64,000 nt of DNA from Oncomelania hupensis (Eukaryota; Mollusca; Gastropoda; Littorinimorpha; Pomatiopsidae). The notes under the pieces were generated by a model. That model was not told the origin of the DNA. It saw only the letters and a program-made list of their open reading frames with translations, and made no database searches. Below are positions 21,600-57,602 of the stretch, one piece after another. The stretch spans positions 37,209,340-37,273,339 of the forward strand of contig CM072513.1 of assembly GCA_036898135.1 (NCBI GenBank), in the 5' to 3' direction. Each line of letters opens with the position of its first letter. Position 1 is the stretch's first letter. The translations under genes were made by a program, and so were the position numbers.

Positions 21600-22440
21600 C
21601 TACAAATGTATTGGTCTTTGCTACCTGCTACATCTAGTTTAAATATCTAAGATTTTGTTACGCAAACTTTTTTTAAGTAAGACACTCTACAGTGTAAATA
21701 AACACAGAAGTGTTACAGGTCTTCTTGATTTTTCTGTGTCTGATACTTCAGGATATGGACAGAAAACGCAAAAAAATATAAAGAAAAATAACCGTGACGT
21801 GCCTAAAGAACTAAAATTTCAACATGCATCTCCTCAGAAAATATAACTCAGAATACAAGATATGTTATTTCTATGTTGCGGCTAATCAACAGGGATAATT
21901 GTGAATGTTTGTAAAATGGCATTGACCTTCAAGATAAATGCAAAAACGGAACACATATGAAAGATCAATATAACATATCTAAATACACCAAGTTTGGACT
22001 TAATATCTTCCATAGTTTAGGATTAAGATTACTTCAAAGTACCTATTAAAACCTACATTGGACAGTTGCAGTGACCTTGACCTTTGAGATTGACCAAATT
22101 TGCATAGTATGTTTGTCTCATTAATATTTATCATGCATCAAAGAATCATAAGTTCAATATTAATAACCTAGGAAAAAAAAGTGAAATATTGTATTTTTAT
22201 AAATTAACATTTTATGATCCTGTGACCTTGACCTTGAAATGAAATAATTCATTCACTCATAATTTTTAATGTCTCACCATCGTGCCAAGTTTGGTTGTGA
22301 TAGTTGAAATAGGCTCTGAGCACTTAGCTACTTTAAGTTCTTGCACAGACAGACGGCAGACGGATAAACGGACTGGGGATAATCTTTTTTTTTTCCGATA
22401 TCATTTTTTGACTATTTAGTACTCATCTCCCACAGATTTT
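21600..22440. repeat. Non-coding repeat with GACCTTGACCTT motifs (about 21900-22380)
   Basis: Contains TGACCTTGACCTTTGAG near 22074 and GTGACCTTGACCTTGAAAT near 22221, plus AAGTTTGGTTGTGATAG and a GACAGACGGCAGACGG end. A similar TGACCTTGACCTTTGAG occurs in repeat Z at 50863, so this is probably an old dispersed element. On the minus strand the motif is a TCAAGGTCA-type nuclear-receptor half site. Confidence 0.45.
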
Positions 22441-22598
22441 TCCAAAATTGGGTGGGGATTGGGTGGGTGAGGTTATGCATGTGAGTCAAATATCCATACT
22501 TTGTTGTTTGCTCTAGGCAGTGGGATGGACTCTATAGTCAATGGCTAACTAACTTTGTTGTTTTAAAGACAATATTATGCTTACCTGTTACTCTGCTG

Positions 22599-22895
22599 TC
22601 ATGACTTTGGAAAGTCTTGAGTGCCATAGGAGATATCCCCAGCACTGCTGAAAACTTTTAACACCAGCATAGCTGCCTCCAACTTCATGGCTGAAGAGGG
22701 CCATTTTATGACAAAACCTACGTTCTGTTTGTCACTGCCGTTTAGTCTTGGTGAAGGCTTACCAAACTCTGTTTTCTGGCATTCAGGGTTGTTGCAGGTC
22801 AGACAAAGTTTTGTTGCAAAGTCTGCATTCTCCCTTGCCACCACCGTGATTGCCATGCCACGTTCATTACATGTCTGGCACAGGCTTAGAGGCAA
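22599..22895 (-). pseudogene. Possible Mutator-like transposase fragment
   Basis: A 98-codon minus-strand ORF with paired cysteines (LSLCQTC then LCLTCNNPEC), followed by a VGFVIKWPSSAMKLEAAML block. The spacing of Cys pairs followed by a VN.R.V.A..-like helix resembles the Mutator-like transposase domain common in invertebrate genomes. No catalytic residues are included and flanking frames are closed. It could instead be an unrelated zinc-binding exon. Confidence 0.35.
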
Positions 22896-22899
22896 TTAC

Positions 22900-23793
22900 T
22901 TGGTGGATGCACTGAATATTAACAATATTCATATATCTGGTCTGTTTCTGGAACAATCTCTGGTTGGTTTGCTGCCATCAGATTGATCACTGCCATTCAT
23001 TCAAGGATCACCATATCAAACTCTCTAGACCCTCTCTCTACCTCCCCCCACCCCTATCCCTTTACATACACAGTGTTAGCAGGCATATACACACAAACGC
23101 AGCTTAACACGGCATCAATCAAACATGTGATGCAAAAGCAGAGAAGATAGAAATTAAAGTAATTTTGCAGTTTAATTTAGGTGGCTGTAAGTGTAACATG
23201 GTTTACAAATAATTTGTTTCATTTAGATTTATTTATTTATTATTGTAAATACAAAATACAAAATGCGACTCGGATGGAAGGTTTTCACTTCATTCAATGT
23301 TTTTCACATTCATCGATTTTTATTCAAGCTTAAATAAAAATACAGCCAGATTTTAAATGTGTTACCGTTGTGTATAATAAACAGCACATGTATACTAAAC
23401 ACCAACAGGTATTTTTGTTATTGTTCTTGCCGTCGTCGTTGTTGTTGTTGTTGTTTTTGTTGTTGTTCTTCTTCTTTTTAGAGGTAGACATTCCAGGATT
23501 TCTGTACAGACAATACCCTTATACTTCGACCAACTGATGTCAAGCACTGCAAACTATTGTATTCGTGGCTAGAAACAAGAACCTAAATTATATAACCACC
23601 AATATTTCGGAGCCCCCTTTAGTAAAGGTCTCACTCTGTCTACACAGAGGATAAACTACGAACTCTGTATGCAGTCCTGCGTGTATGATTATGAGTAGGT
23701 TAGAAGAAAAACAATGAATAATGGAAAACTTTGTACAACAATTTATTAACCAACAAATTATTTTAAACAAATGACTATGAAACAAGTGAAACT
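22900..23793. other. Non-coding stretch, nothing identifiable
   Basis: AT-rich, with short GTT/CTT runs near 23435-23480. No gene seen. Confidence 0.4.
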
Positions 23794-23795
23794 GA

Positions 23796-23890
<95 letters not shown>
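23794..23890. repeat. (TTA)n microsatellite
   Basis: About 97 bp of perfect trinucleotide repeat. 23891-24496 shows no gene. Confidence 0.95.
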
Positions 23891-23892
<2 letters not shown>

Positions 23893-24496
23893 TATACATG
23901 CACAGAATCTGTGTCCGACGAAGAACAGGTTAAATTACCAAGTCTTCGTTTGCACTACACAAAAATTTGTTCACACACTGTCTTGGCTTTCACTGTACAA
24001 TGTTACTACATTCTTTGCAAGGAAAAACAGTTTAAATATACTTAGCCGACGATACGATGCAATGTAGACACTGTCAATGACGATTGATGATGCATGGATG
24101 TGGAATAATCTCAAAGTTATGTTCAAAGTGTCCTATTCCGCCAGATTCCAAACAACATCAGAAGAATCCCAGTACAATCCAAACCGACCAGAACATCTAG
24201 GACCTCTCGTATCTCTCGGACATCTGGTTGACTATGTCAGAGTAAACTGCAGCGTTAGGCCAAAAAAAAGTCTGTTTACGACAACATAAGGAAAAAAACA
24301 TAGGGTCGGTAGGTAGGCTTTCTTTCTTTTTCTTGTTTTTTTCTAAACCTTTTTCACCTTGGGTGCGATTTTCTTTGGCTTTTTTGTGTGTGTGTGTGCA
24401 AACGATCCACACACACACAAAAAAGTTTAGGGTCAGGCCAAAAAATAAGGGGCGGTCGGGATACCTTAAATAGACTTTTTTTTTAAAACTTTGGCC

Positions 24497-24600
24497 CACC
24501 GCCATAGAGCGTTCTCCTGGCACACCGATGACCCCGGTTCGAATCCCGTGGTGGGCGAAATAAAAAGTGGCCATTTTTCACTGGCAAGCTTAAACTTGTG
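24497..24600 (+). mobile_element. SINE family C, truncated copy
   Basis: Contains AGAGCGTTCTCCTGGCACAC and the B-box GGTTCGAATCCCGTGGTGGG. It continues into AAGTGGCCATTTTTCACTGG, matching the body of the copy at 20695-20937. The 5' A-box part is degraded. Confidence 0.7.
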
Positions 24601-24787
24601 TATGCCGACACTGAGTACAAATATTATACATAGAGAAAAATAATGAAGGCATTTTTACAATTTAAAATGTTTAATACAATTGCAGAATATAGCAAGGATA
24701 CTAATTTTAAGCTTACAATTTATTCGTACATTAAGTCATTGTTTTTAGGCACACATGCGTTCATAATACATTTATACAATCATTTAA

Positions 24788-25450
24788 CTCTTTCCCTGCC
24801 AGGCATGTTTCCACGTTTGTGCCAGACATTTCTCTGGCACCGGAAAGAAAGTTCAGTACCTTAGGCATTTAGGCTACTGTTCTTTCAATAATAGTTGTTA
24901 AATAGACATATTTCATATCAAATTAAAGGTAAAAGAGTGAAGAATAAGAAAAAAACCCACAAAAATGTTAATTTGATTATGTTATTGAAATATGTGTTTT
25001 GAAAGCATGTTGATCTTTTTGAAATGATAAAATAAAATAAAAATATTTCTACATACCACAGTGATTAAAAAAAATCTGGAGGAATAATTCCAATCACTGA
25101 ATCAGCTTCACACACCAGAAAGAAAATTTATTTAGGATCAAAATACACTTTACAGTTTGAAATTATATTGATTATTAGCAGAGTTTGACACACTGTCGAT
25201 TGTGCCCATCACAATGCTTAGTAAGATGCACAAAAAACACTCTAAAAACGAATCAATTTGAAGAAACCACGCGCGTATCGATCGAGAACGAAAGTAGAAA
25301 GAGTTATCTCTCTTTGGTTACAATAAAACTTGGATTGGACTGCGCAAAAAACCGGAACGAAACGGAATACTGAAATCGACGAAATATCGTCGATTGGCAC
25401 AAACATGGCGGCTCAGATCGACGATATATCGTCGATTGGCAGGGAAAGAG
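24788..25450. mobile_element. piggyBac-like MITE with TTAA target duplications
   Basis: The 14-bp inverted termini CTCTTTCCCTGCCA (24788-24801 and complement at 25437-25450) are bounded on both sides by TTAA (24784-24787 and 25451-25454), the target site of piggyBac-type elements. The 663-bp interior has no transposase. Near the right end two copies of a self-complementary motif (CGACGATATATCGTCG and a variant) form a subterminal repeat. It lies just downstream of the SLC1 stop codon. Confidence 0.8.
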
Positions 25451-25454
25451 TTAA

Positions 25455-26038
25455 ACCTGTCACATTTTACATATACTGTAAAAATTTAACACAAGAAGAA
25501 GAAGAAGAAGAAGAGATGGTAAGTGAGTTGATACTGAGACGCTTATGCGGTGGAGCGGAAAGTTTGGTTTAGTGAAAACGTTTTGACTTTTTGATAAACT
25601 GGTGCTGAAGAGGAGTATAAGAGAAGCATATTTTTATAATAACGATTACGGTCCCCCATACGCTCAATGTGTCCGGGGATATTAATTTACTCAAGAAGAA
25701 GAATAACAATTAACCACGGCATAGCATTTAGGGATTCACTCGCTTTCCTTCTAATTAGGACTGGTTGCGCTCGATTCTCATTTTACTTGGGATACGCTGA
25801 CGGAGAAAACATAATCGATCCATATACAACATGGATAAAGAATAAATTAAATAATTTAATCATAACACTGTATATAGACAAAGCGCTCTCTACTACACAT
25901 ATAAGGATATTAAGAATAAGAGAATAATACGTGCATTGTAAACGTACACAGTTTCGCATCAGCAAAGACGTGCTTGCAAATGTACTATTTAATCCAAGCT
26001 CAACATATTGCATAATGTGTTCATGTTAATGTGTTCAT
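25455..26038. other. SLC1 3' flank
   Basis: Immediately downstream of the SLC1 stop on the minus strand. I see no strong AATAAA close to the stop; the nearest candidate lies in the piggyBac-like MITE near 25125-25135. A (GAA)n run sits near 25494-25515. Confidence 0.35.
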
Positions 26039-48886
<22,848 letters not shown>

Positions 48887-50280
48887 GTCTGCTTATAGGC
48901 TAATCCCTGGCTTCTCCGCGCCACGTACAACAACTCCAACAGACACTCGCAAACAAAATTAATGTGAGACAGTAACTTGGTGTACGTTTCAAACAGCGTA
49001 TGACTGCACTCAGCTTATGCTGAAGAGGCTAATATCACTTTCAAGCTGTTGTATATTGCTGGAAATCTTGTTGATGTCTAAATGCAGCATTTAAACAAAA
49101 AAAAACATATATTTTGTATCATAAAAGATATGGCTTGTATGAAGTCAACTTCAGTTCTCCAAACATAAACTTAGAATCTGAATGAAAGTAAAAATGTAAA
49201 TTTTCAATGTGTACAAATCCGGTTTCAATGTTTAACATGTAAATTTAAAACTAAAAAAAAAACAATTCTAATTCACATTCACGTACAAACTCATTCAATG
49301 CTTTAAATTCTCAAATGCCTGATAGAAGATAACAGCTGCGCATTCGATAAACCCAATTATCAGAGGCAGATGGAGTCAAGCCCTTATAATAAGGTCCGTC
49401 CTTGTATGTGTACGGTGCGTGCGCCTAATAATATAATTATGTCTGCAGATGTGAGACCGCAAGCGTTTTTTTAAATTTCAGTTTTTTTACATTCTCTGTC
49501 TCTCTCTCTGACTCTCCCACACACACACACGCACACAAACACAGTGAGTGGACATATACACCGATTCAAAGACCAGTGGAACCTTCCACCATGAAACTAG
49601 GCTAACAGTCGTGTGCGTCAACTATTTGTGACATTTTCTACGCGATAATAAAACTGGAAGGCGGGGTTATGTTTTCTTGCTATGTCCTCATAGTGAAGTA
49701 ATCGTCTTCTGTTTTCAATTTGCAACAAGTTATAACAAGCCCAAGATGTTGCGCACTAATTACAGTATTTATGGAACAGTATTTAATGAATTTATTAATA
49801 ACGAAATTCAGTGTGTTTTGAACGACAGGTGTTCTTTAAATGCGAAATCCAAAACAAATAAACCGTCGAAACGCAAAAACTCATAGAACGTTTTCAGGTA
49901 CGAGATTGTCGAATTGATAAAACTATAGCGTTGCCAGACTTGTTTTCTTTTGGCATCACACGACAGATCCAGCAAAATGGGCCTAACTTAGTAACTAGTA
50001 TCGTAAGTCATCAAAACACAAAACACTCGATGAAGGTGAGGTTAAAAAAACACCGCAAAATGTCGATGTTATACATCCAGTATTGTGTTGATTGGTCAAC
50101 ACACTGCAGTGTTAGTTTCCGGGACTCTCGCTTCACCTTAACGCCTCCTACCCACTCCCTATAACAAAAAATAAATAATATTTGTCGTACGTACGCACAC
50201 TGAATTCACACCTGTTTATCTAGCTATGTTTGTCAGTTTGGCATCTTTTAGGGGCAGACTTTCAAAGAGGCGTCACTTCA
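48887..50280. other. SLC1 5' flank; no further gene recognised
   Basis: Presumed promoter and 5' UTR side of the SLC1-like gene. I see no clear TATA box at a decisive position and no upstream exon. ORFs at 49677-49886 and 49931-50164 lack recognisable domains. Confidence 0.35.
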
Positions 50281-50286
50281 CACACA

Positions 50287-50337
<51 letters not shown>
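50281..50337. repeat. (CA)n microsatellite
   Basis: About 57 bp of dinucleotide repeat. Confidence 0.9.
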
Positions 50338-50609
50338 CTTTAAAAGCACAGTCACAACAGGCAAACCAGTGGAAGCAAAGAATATCCACTAAACTTAATG
50401 TTTCCCTTTGGCTCAGTTCACTTTGTCAATTCATTGCAGTAACCCCACAGAAAAGTCCTTGACCAGCCACAAGTGGCCGAATCGGAAGAATGATGAAAAC
50501 CAACATCTACATTATCAATGGGGCAGCGGAAAGGAGTTTAGAGGGTGATAAAGGATTTGCTGCGCATCAGCTCCGCGTTGCTAAACTAGGGTAGTAGAGC
50601 TATAAAACT

Positions 50610-51150
50610 AAAAACAAGATGGCAAGCCATTCAGATGTATTTCCACACTCTCACACACATAGCCGACAAATCAGCATTTTCCAAAGTGTTCATTTTCTTA
50701 GCGGGGTTGTGGCTGGGCTTTTTCCTAGCCAAGCAAAAGCAAAACGTGGAATGAAAAGCCACTATATCAACTATCTGCAAGCAAAACATTATCTCCAAAT
50801 CGGCTTAGCCAATTTTGAGATACAGCACAAAAACGTGTTTAGAAAATGATGAAGCACGATGACCTTGACCTTTGAGAAAGTACAAAAGATCTAACAGGCT
50901 TAGAAGTAGTTAAGTATCTTCCAAGTAAAATGAGGAATTCAGGTTCCGTTATTCTTAAAATAAGGCAGAAAGTGTAATTAAAACAACAATGTGAAATTGG
51001 GAGTGACGGGCCGACAACCGGACTGCTACTGAAGGATGGTCCATGATCTGAATGAACTAGTCTACCTGTATACCAAAACTGAACAAAATAAATCGCTTCA
51101 ACCGTTTTGAGATATTAAGCAAAACGTATTTAGCAACAAAATGTCTCCAG
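50610..51150 (+). repeat. Repeat Z, uninterrupted copy
   Basis: Collinear with 47146-47381 plus 48086-48505. It contains GATGACCTTGACCTTTGAGA near 50858 and GACAACCGGACTGCTACTGA near 51014. Its class is unknown. Confidence 0.7.
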
Positions 51151-51470
51151 TGACGACCTTGTCATCTCCATCTTCCTATATGCTTGCGAAACATGGGCCC
51201 TCACAGCAGATCTACAAAGAATAATACAAAGCATGGAGATGAGGTGCTACGGAAGACTTCCGAGCATTTCCTATACCCAGCACATCACCAACAACAAAGT
51301 CCAACATAGATAGAAAAAGAGGTGGGAGGACAACATTCGACAATGGACTGGCTTGACACTGAGCGAGGCCATGAGTTTTACTGAGGACAGAAATGTAGAG
51401 TACGCTGGTTAAACGATAATCTGTGGTGTCCCAACGACCTTCGAGTTACGGGATAGGATATAATAGATAG
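51151..51470 (+). mobile_element. RTE-like LINE copy with internal deletion
   Basis: Reads DLVISIFLYACET to SYTQHITNN, then jumps from AAAGTCCAACA directly to AAAAAGAGGTGGGAGGACAA. This loses about 120 bp present in other copies. It ends with GGGATAGGATATAATAG. Confidence 0.78.
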
Positions 51471-51649
51471 AAATAGGATGACACGGAAGGTTAGCCACTA
51501 ACCTCGGCAATGTTTCTATGAAGCATTTACTATGCCCGCCGTGAAATAGGGTCGTTGTGGCCGATTATCATGTGAAGTATAGCCGCTGCGACAAGAGTTT
51601 ACGTAAAATACAATATTAAATATTCTGATCACACGTTATTGTTTAGTGC

Positions 51650-51815
51650 ATGAAATATTACGGTTACAATTTTAGTATTTGTTGTTGTGTATCTTTTATT
51701 TTCTTTATAATTCCATTATGATTGCTATGCAGCTATGCTCATGTTTTTGGTATGCTCTAAAAACCCCGAAAGGGGAAAGCGTTAAGAATAAATCTTGAAT
51801 CATGAATCTTGAAAA
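51650..51815 (+). mobile_element. Probable LINE 3' end
   Basis: AACCCCGAAAGGGGAAAGCG forms a small hairpin and is followed by AATAAATCTTGAATCATGAA and a TCTTGAA-type tail. This layout resembles CR1-type 3' termini; no coding part remains. Confidence 0.45.
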
Positions 51816-51893
51816 CAGGAAGTAACATGTAATATTTTGGACACGCTCTAGACTCTCTTCTCGCTGGGTTGTGTAGTCCTGTTTACCGTTTGG

Positions 51894-52038
51894 TAAGAAA
51901 GAAAGAAAGAAAGAAAGGAAGGAAGGAAGGAAGGAAGGAAGGAAGAAGAAGAAGAAGAAGAAGAAGAAGAAGAAGAAGAAGAAGAAGAAGAAGAAGAAGA
52001 AGAAGAAGAAGAAGAAGAAGAAGAAGAAGAAGAAGAAG

Positions 52039-52070
<32 letters not shown>

Positions 52071-52074
52071 GAAG
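51894..52074. repeat. (GAAA)n, (GGAA)n and (GAA)n tracts
   Basis: GAAA (51894-51916), GGAA (51917-51944), then about 130 bp of perfect GAA (51945-52074). Confidence 0.95.
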
Positions 52075-52394
52075 AAAGTGACCCCATTGCTGTTTTTATG
52101 ACGTCGATGAAGATAGGCTATAAAAGCTTCAATGCAGGCTCTACGTGTCTATTCGTCCCCTATACGCTTATGTGTCCGGGGACGTTAATCTATAAAACTA
52201 AACTAAACTACGTGTCTTCTTAAAGTTTATAATTTATGCGTATCTCATTGTCTGTTGTGCTCCAAGTATGTTTATGCTGTCAGCTAGTGCGGTAATATCA
52301 TTTGTCAGTGATTCGTGCTTTTATACACACATCCCTTCTCTTTGCTTCCCAACCCCATAGTTCGCAACTCCCCCTACCATCCATTTCTCCTTCC

Positions 52395-52398
<4 letters not shown>

Positions 52399-52453
<55 letters not shown>
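52399..52453. repeat. (CT)n microsatellite
   Basis: About 55 bp of CT repeat. 52075-52398 and 52454-52910 show no gene. Confidence 0.95.
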
Positions 52454-52457
<4 letters not shown>

Positions 52458-52908
52458 GCAGTTCCTTTAGTAGAATCACAGGGGCATTAACCAAGTTGAA
52501 TGGCTCCTCGATAGCACAGCGGGTCCTATGTATTACTAAAATAGAAGGAACCAACAGACTTCATTGTTGTATTAATAGATACTATGACGTGGTCACGTCC
52601 GGAGAAAGGCCTATTTCTAAAAATAGGGCTTGAATATCCCTAACATACTACGGTGACAACATTTTACACTCCTGGAAAGACAGCTTGAGAGACAGTTTGA
52701 GAGATTTTATTTACTGATACACAACTTTTCACTTTGTTTTTCTGACTATTTATATATTGGAAGGCACTCATGGTAGGCATCAAAATATCAAATTCTTCAT
52801 CCTAACGTTTTGGCACAATTCATTCATATAATCCAGAGGCAGAGCTGAGAGGTCTAGCTAGAGCTTAGAGGCCGAGAGAGGCAGAAATCCCTTTCACTCG
52901 TGCACCAT

Positions 52909-53211
<303 letters not shown>

Positions 53212-54065
53212 ACTGTATATATAAAATGGGCGTCCAGTTTCAACTTTACGCCTCCCAACTTAATAACGATTGGTCAACTGTGCAATTATGAATATTCATA
53301 AGAATATCTATATGGATACGCGTTCGTTCTCTTATTAATATTAATTTCAAGGAATTTTCCAAAAGCATCTCAACATCTCCTATCCTCCATACACCATGCT
53401 GCGGAGTTTCATTCACCACCTAACTGGCTACGTGATATTAAGGGTTAAACACGTCTTTCCTCTAACTTTGATTACAGATTAATTTTCCACACTAATACAT
53501 CTCCTCACTAACCTACATTATGACCCTCAAACACACACCTACCTTCAAAACTACTAACATACTTCTAAATTACTAATATTGAGTTTATATTTTGTAATCA
53601 CCTTCACATCTCCCAATATTTCACAATCTGTTATACAAATAACTCCATATCTCTGAATAATCACATTTATCAATGTCATCATTTATATTTATGCTTCACA
53701 AATTTCCTTTATAATCCACTCACATAATCAACAACCATATTTCTCTTTTTAAAACTTATTTCCTGTTTCTTTTTTTAATTTTACAAAACCCAAAACAATT
53801 TGTGACATTACCACCACCCTTTTAATCATCTCTTTCAACAGTTCATTTATCTTCATCTCCTTAAAGTTTGGATGCACCCAGCGATAACTATGTTTTTGTT
53901 TATATAATCTCTTATTACCAACACTAATACAAACTTCTTTGTTTCAAAGCTAAGCATTTCCAGCAACTGTAATACGCTTCTCAAAATTATTAAAACGTTA
54001 CATCAGTTTGAACGGGTGGTACGTTTCTAGCATTGTATTGAAACCATAATTGGACTGTGTCATAG
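53212..54065. other. AT-rich stretch, nothing identifiable
   Basis: No ORF of note and no repeat recognised. Confidence 0.45.
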
Positions 54066-56263
54066 ATACCAAAAGGGAGACACCATCAACCAGGCCTACC
54101 CCTCCAACATCAGACTATGACGACAGCGAAGTCGATAATTTCTATGACCAACTGCAGGCTGTCCTTAATCAGGTACCGAAGAAGGACATAGTCATAGTGC
54201 AATGCGACTGGCATGCCAAGGTTGACTAAGATGCGTACTACAAATGGGTAGACACATGTGGACCCTACTGCAACAAAGAGACGAATGACAGAGGTCTGAG
54301 ACTCTTGGAGTTTGCCATGCAACAATTTGATACTGGCAAACACGTTGGTCTCCTCAAAAACATCTAGACGATGGACATGGCCCAGACCCAGTGGGGAGCA
54401 TCACAACCAGATTGAATACACCATGGTCAATAAACGCTTCAGATTCAGCGTCAACATTGACAAGACACGCATTTTTTCAGGAGCAGAAATCGGAAGTGAC
54501 CACGATATCGTGATGATGTCTTTCCGGCTCCACTTTAAGAAAGTAAACAAAGCGAAGTGCACCAGGCTGAAATTCGACCTGGACAAACTGCAAGACCTGG
54601 AGGTGGCAGAAATATTCCAAGCCACAATTGGAGAGAAATTTGCACCATTGCTCACTTTGGGAGCTGGTGAAGTAAATTTCAACACCATGACCATCACCTT
54701 CAACTCGGCAGTAATAGATATCGCCACTGAGATCCTTAGCAAGCGCCGTCCAAGAAGAAACAGTGGATCACACCTGAACTTTAGGACCTGTGTAAGAAAC
54801 GAAGACATATAAAAAGGAAAACGAACACCTCACAGGGAGCTGATGCCTACTGAAAAATCAACAATGAGATCCGAAAATGTATGCGCATAGCAAAGGAGAA
54901 CTGGATAGAAGATCAATGTTAGGAAATGTATAACAATTTGAACAAGTACAACAGCAAGAAGGCCTACCAGTCTGTAAAGCGGCTGACAAGTGTTAAACAG
55001 CCCAAGCTCTCCGCGATCCAAAGCAAGTCTGGCTTGTGCCTTTACAAAAGAAAAAGAAGTCTTGGATAGATGGACAGAGTACTGCTCTGACCTTTACACC
55101 TTCACACCAAACAGAGATCCATCAGTTCTAGCATGTCCCCAGAACAGAGAAGAACCAGAAATCCTCCCAATTCTCCGAGAAGAAGTTGAGGCAGCAGTGC
55201 AATCGCTGAAGAAGTGGAAGTCAGCGGGACTCAGCGGGGGTGGGCAACATACCTGCAGAATTGCTTCAAGCAGGAGGAGAGGCGAAGATTGACACTCTTG
55301 CCGTTATCTGTAACAAGACATGTAAAAGTGGGGAGTCGCCTAGACCATGGGCCAAGTCCCTTGTCGTCACTCTTCCCAAAGAGGGTAACCTTCAGGAATG
55401 TTAAAACTACCGCACTATCAGCCTCAATAGGCCATCCCAGCAAGGTCCTCCTGAAAATAATACTCAACAGGTTGAAACCTCAACTCAAGTTGAACAAATC
55501 ATATCTGAAGAACAAACAGGATTCCGGGCAGTAGGAAGTACCACTGAACAGATTTTTAAACTCTGTATAATGTCTGACAAATACCTACAGCACCAACAAC
55601 ATCTATAGGCCTATCATGTATTTGTAGACTTCAAGAAAGCTCTGTTGACAACTGTGATTGTACAACATAAGCCGCAGTTAGCTCAGTGGTGTACGCCGTA
55701 TACTCGAATATCAGACAAAAGCATTGCAGCCTACACAGGCAGGAGTGGTTCAAACGCCGGTAACGGCCTGGAGAGGGAAAAAAACACTGAGACACTGCGC
55801 TCCTACTCCTTCGGATGAGAGTATAAACCGAGGTCTAGTCTGTGCATGCACGCATTCCATCGCATCGAGTTTAAAGATCCTGACGCTCATGTCCAAGACG
55901 GGTTAGTGCCCGCTACACAAATAAACCCAGCAAGCACTAGGTCCCTTCTTCCCATTATGCTCAGTGGTCTGGGCGTCAGACTATGCGCCCAAAGACTGCA
56001 AGTGGGCGCCTCAGACGGCTTAAGTTAGATACTGTATTGGCCAACACCTTGAGCAGCTCTTGAGCTGGAAAATTGCTATATAAAAGTGATACAAGAAATG
56101 AAATAAATACATAAATTCTAACATTACTGAAGTAATAAAAAAAAGCCTGTATGTCAAGGCTATCTGAACAGTCCTCACCAACAGCGCTATACGGAACTGG
56201 TTCAGAACAACAATCGGCGTGCCCAATTCTCTTCAATATCTTTCTGGAGCGCATCATGTCAGA
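54066..56263 (+). mobile_element. RTE-like LINE, 5' half (endonuclease and RT start), split
   Basis: Decayed plus-strand copy that extends furthest 5'. The endonuclease reads SDYDDSEVDNFYDQLQAVL, then IVQCDWHAKVD (GDFNA equivalent, Gly-Asp altered to Cys-Asp), WTWPRPSGEHHNQIEYTMVN and GAEIGSDHDIVM (Asp-His). The RT N-terminus includes KKWKSAGLSG-like and KVLLKIILNRLKPQL. Stops and frameshifts are frequent. Interrupted by a SINE (about 55670-56110) and by X at 56264; the 3' half resumes at 60100. Confidence 0.8.
55670..56110 (+). mobile_element. SINE family B copy with tRNA-like head
   Basis: Starts GCCGCAGTTAGCTCAGTGGT (A box), with a B-box-like GGTTCAAACGCCGG near 55748. The family body follows (GGATGAGAGTATAAACCGAG, AGCAAGCACTAGGTCCC, GCAAGTGGGCGCCTCAGACG). 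The 3' end is CTTGAGCAGCTCTTGAGCTG and GCTATATAAAAGTGATA. It is the most complete copy and sits inside the LINE reading, between FVDFKKA-like and NITEVIK-like codons. Confidence 0.8.
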
Positions 56264-56558
56264 TTGATTGATTTATTGTTGCTTTAGGTCCAGCGGACTC
56301 TTCCGAGCCAAATCAGGACCGGACAACCCCCGATCCGCATAAAAGATCTGTTAAAACAACCCCAGTGGGAAAATTGAATGTCCTCCACCGGCCAGTCACT
56401 TTACAATAAAGACATCCCACGCGAGGGACGGCTGAGGGTTGACCTCAACTACGCGAACCCCCGGTTACAAAAACAAAATAGAATACAAACATCATTATAA
56501 ATCATCAACAAAACGCATACATATAAAATGCCTATAGTGCTAAATAGTACAATCATAG

Positions 56559-57602
56559 TGTAGCGGAGTGGAGGGTAGGTGGTAGAAGTAGGAAGAAGAG
56601 CGGAGCGCTCTAGAGGAGGCTGGTAGTAGGAGTACAGAAGAAGAAGACTCTCTTTTCCTTTTCTTTCACACTCGCACACCAATCGAAGATGTGGTTCTAT
56701 TTCCAGCATTTATTTCTGAGTGAATAATTTTGAGCCACGGAACAGACAGTCATTTACAGTAGTATGTACATTCTGTGTCGGCCCGTGTCTGCCGTCTCAC
56801 TGCCCCTCCAACTGGGGGGTCAGTCGGTTTTTATCATACAGCGCCAGCCTTAGCGGAGACGCACATGCGCGAGCCACTCGCGGAGCCTTAAGTAAGTGCC
56901 TGTGGGCCAAGTTTGTGTTATTTTCAATTTACAAATCCCGCTCGCCTTTGGCCTAATACAAATCAAAACATAACATAATACACATCACCAGAAAGGGCAT
57001 AAAACAAGCTTCCCAAATATGTACATGAATTATTCATACAAGGTACAGATAAATAATAAACTTCGAAAATACGCGACTCAAAGTACGACCTTAAGCACAC
57101 AAGTTCACAAAAAGATACAAATGATACATTTAAGACATACCAAAAACCCATACGTATTACATGCTCTAAAAGCTTAATGTCCAATCTGGCTAACTATATA
57201 CAAATAAAATGCATGACTTATCTGTAACTCTTACAAATCATGAATCTCTATGTACACACTAACACAAGCTACAAACACAGTGTTATCGCAGGTTACATCA
57301 CTGGGACTAGCGATCTCGGCCTTAACTACTCTAATATAAACTAAATTCATACAACATTCCATAAGAATAATATCTAAGGCTAGCTACATAATAATTATTT
57401 GATGGACAGAAATAAAAGGGGGCTAGTGTACGGCTCTGACAAGGTGTCGCATTTGGCGGTAAGTTTAAACAAAGGCTGTGCGTGTAGCAGACGACGCGTC
57501 GGCTAAACACGTTACACGAAAACGGTCAAGATAGCATACTACATGACTAGTAAGGTTTAGGGATAGAAATACCGCACCAGTAGCGAACAGCAGTCGGCTA
57601 CA
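56559..57602 (-). repeat. Element Y 3' LTR
   Basis: 1044 bp, beginning TGTAGCGGAGTGGAGGGTAG and ending GCAGTCGGCTACA in + orientation. Confidence 0.88.
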
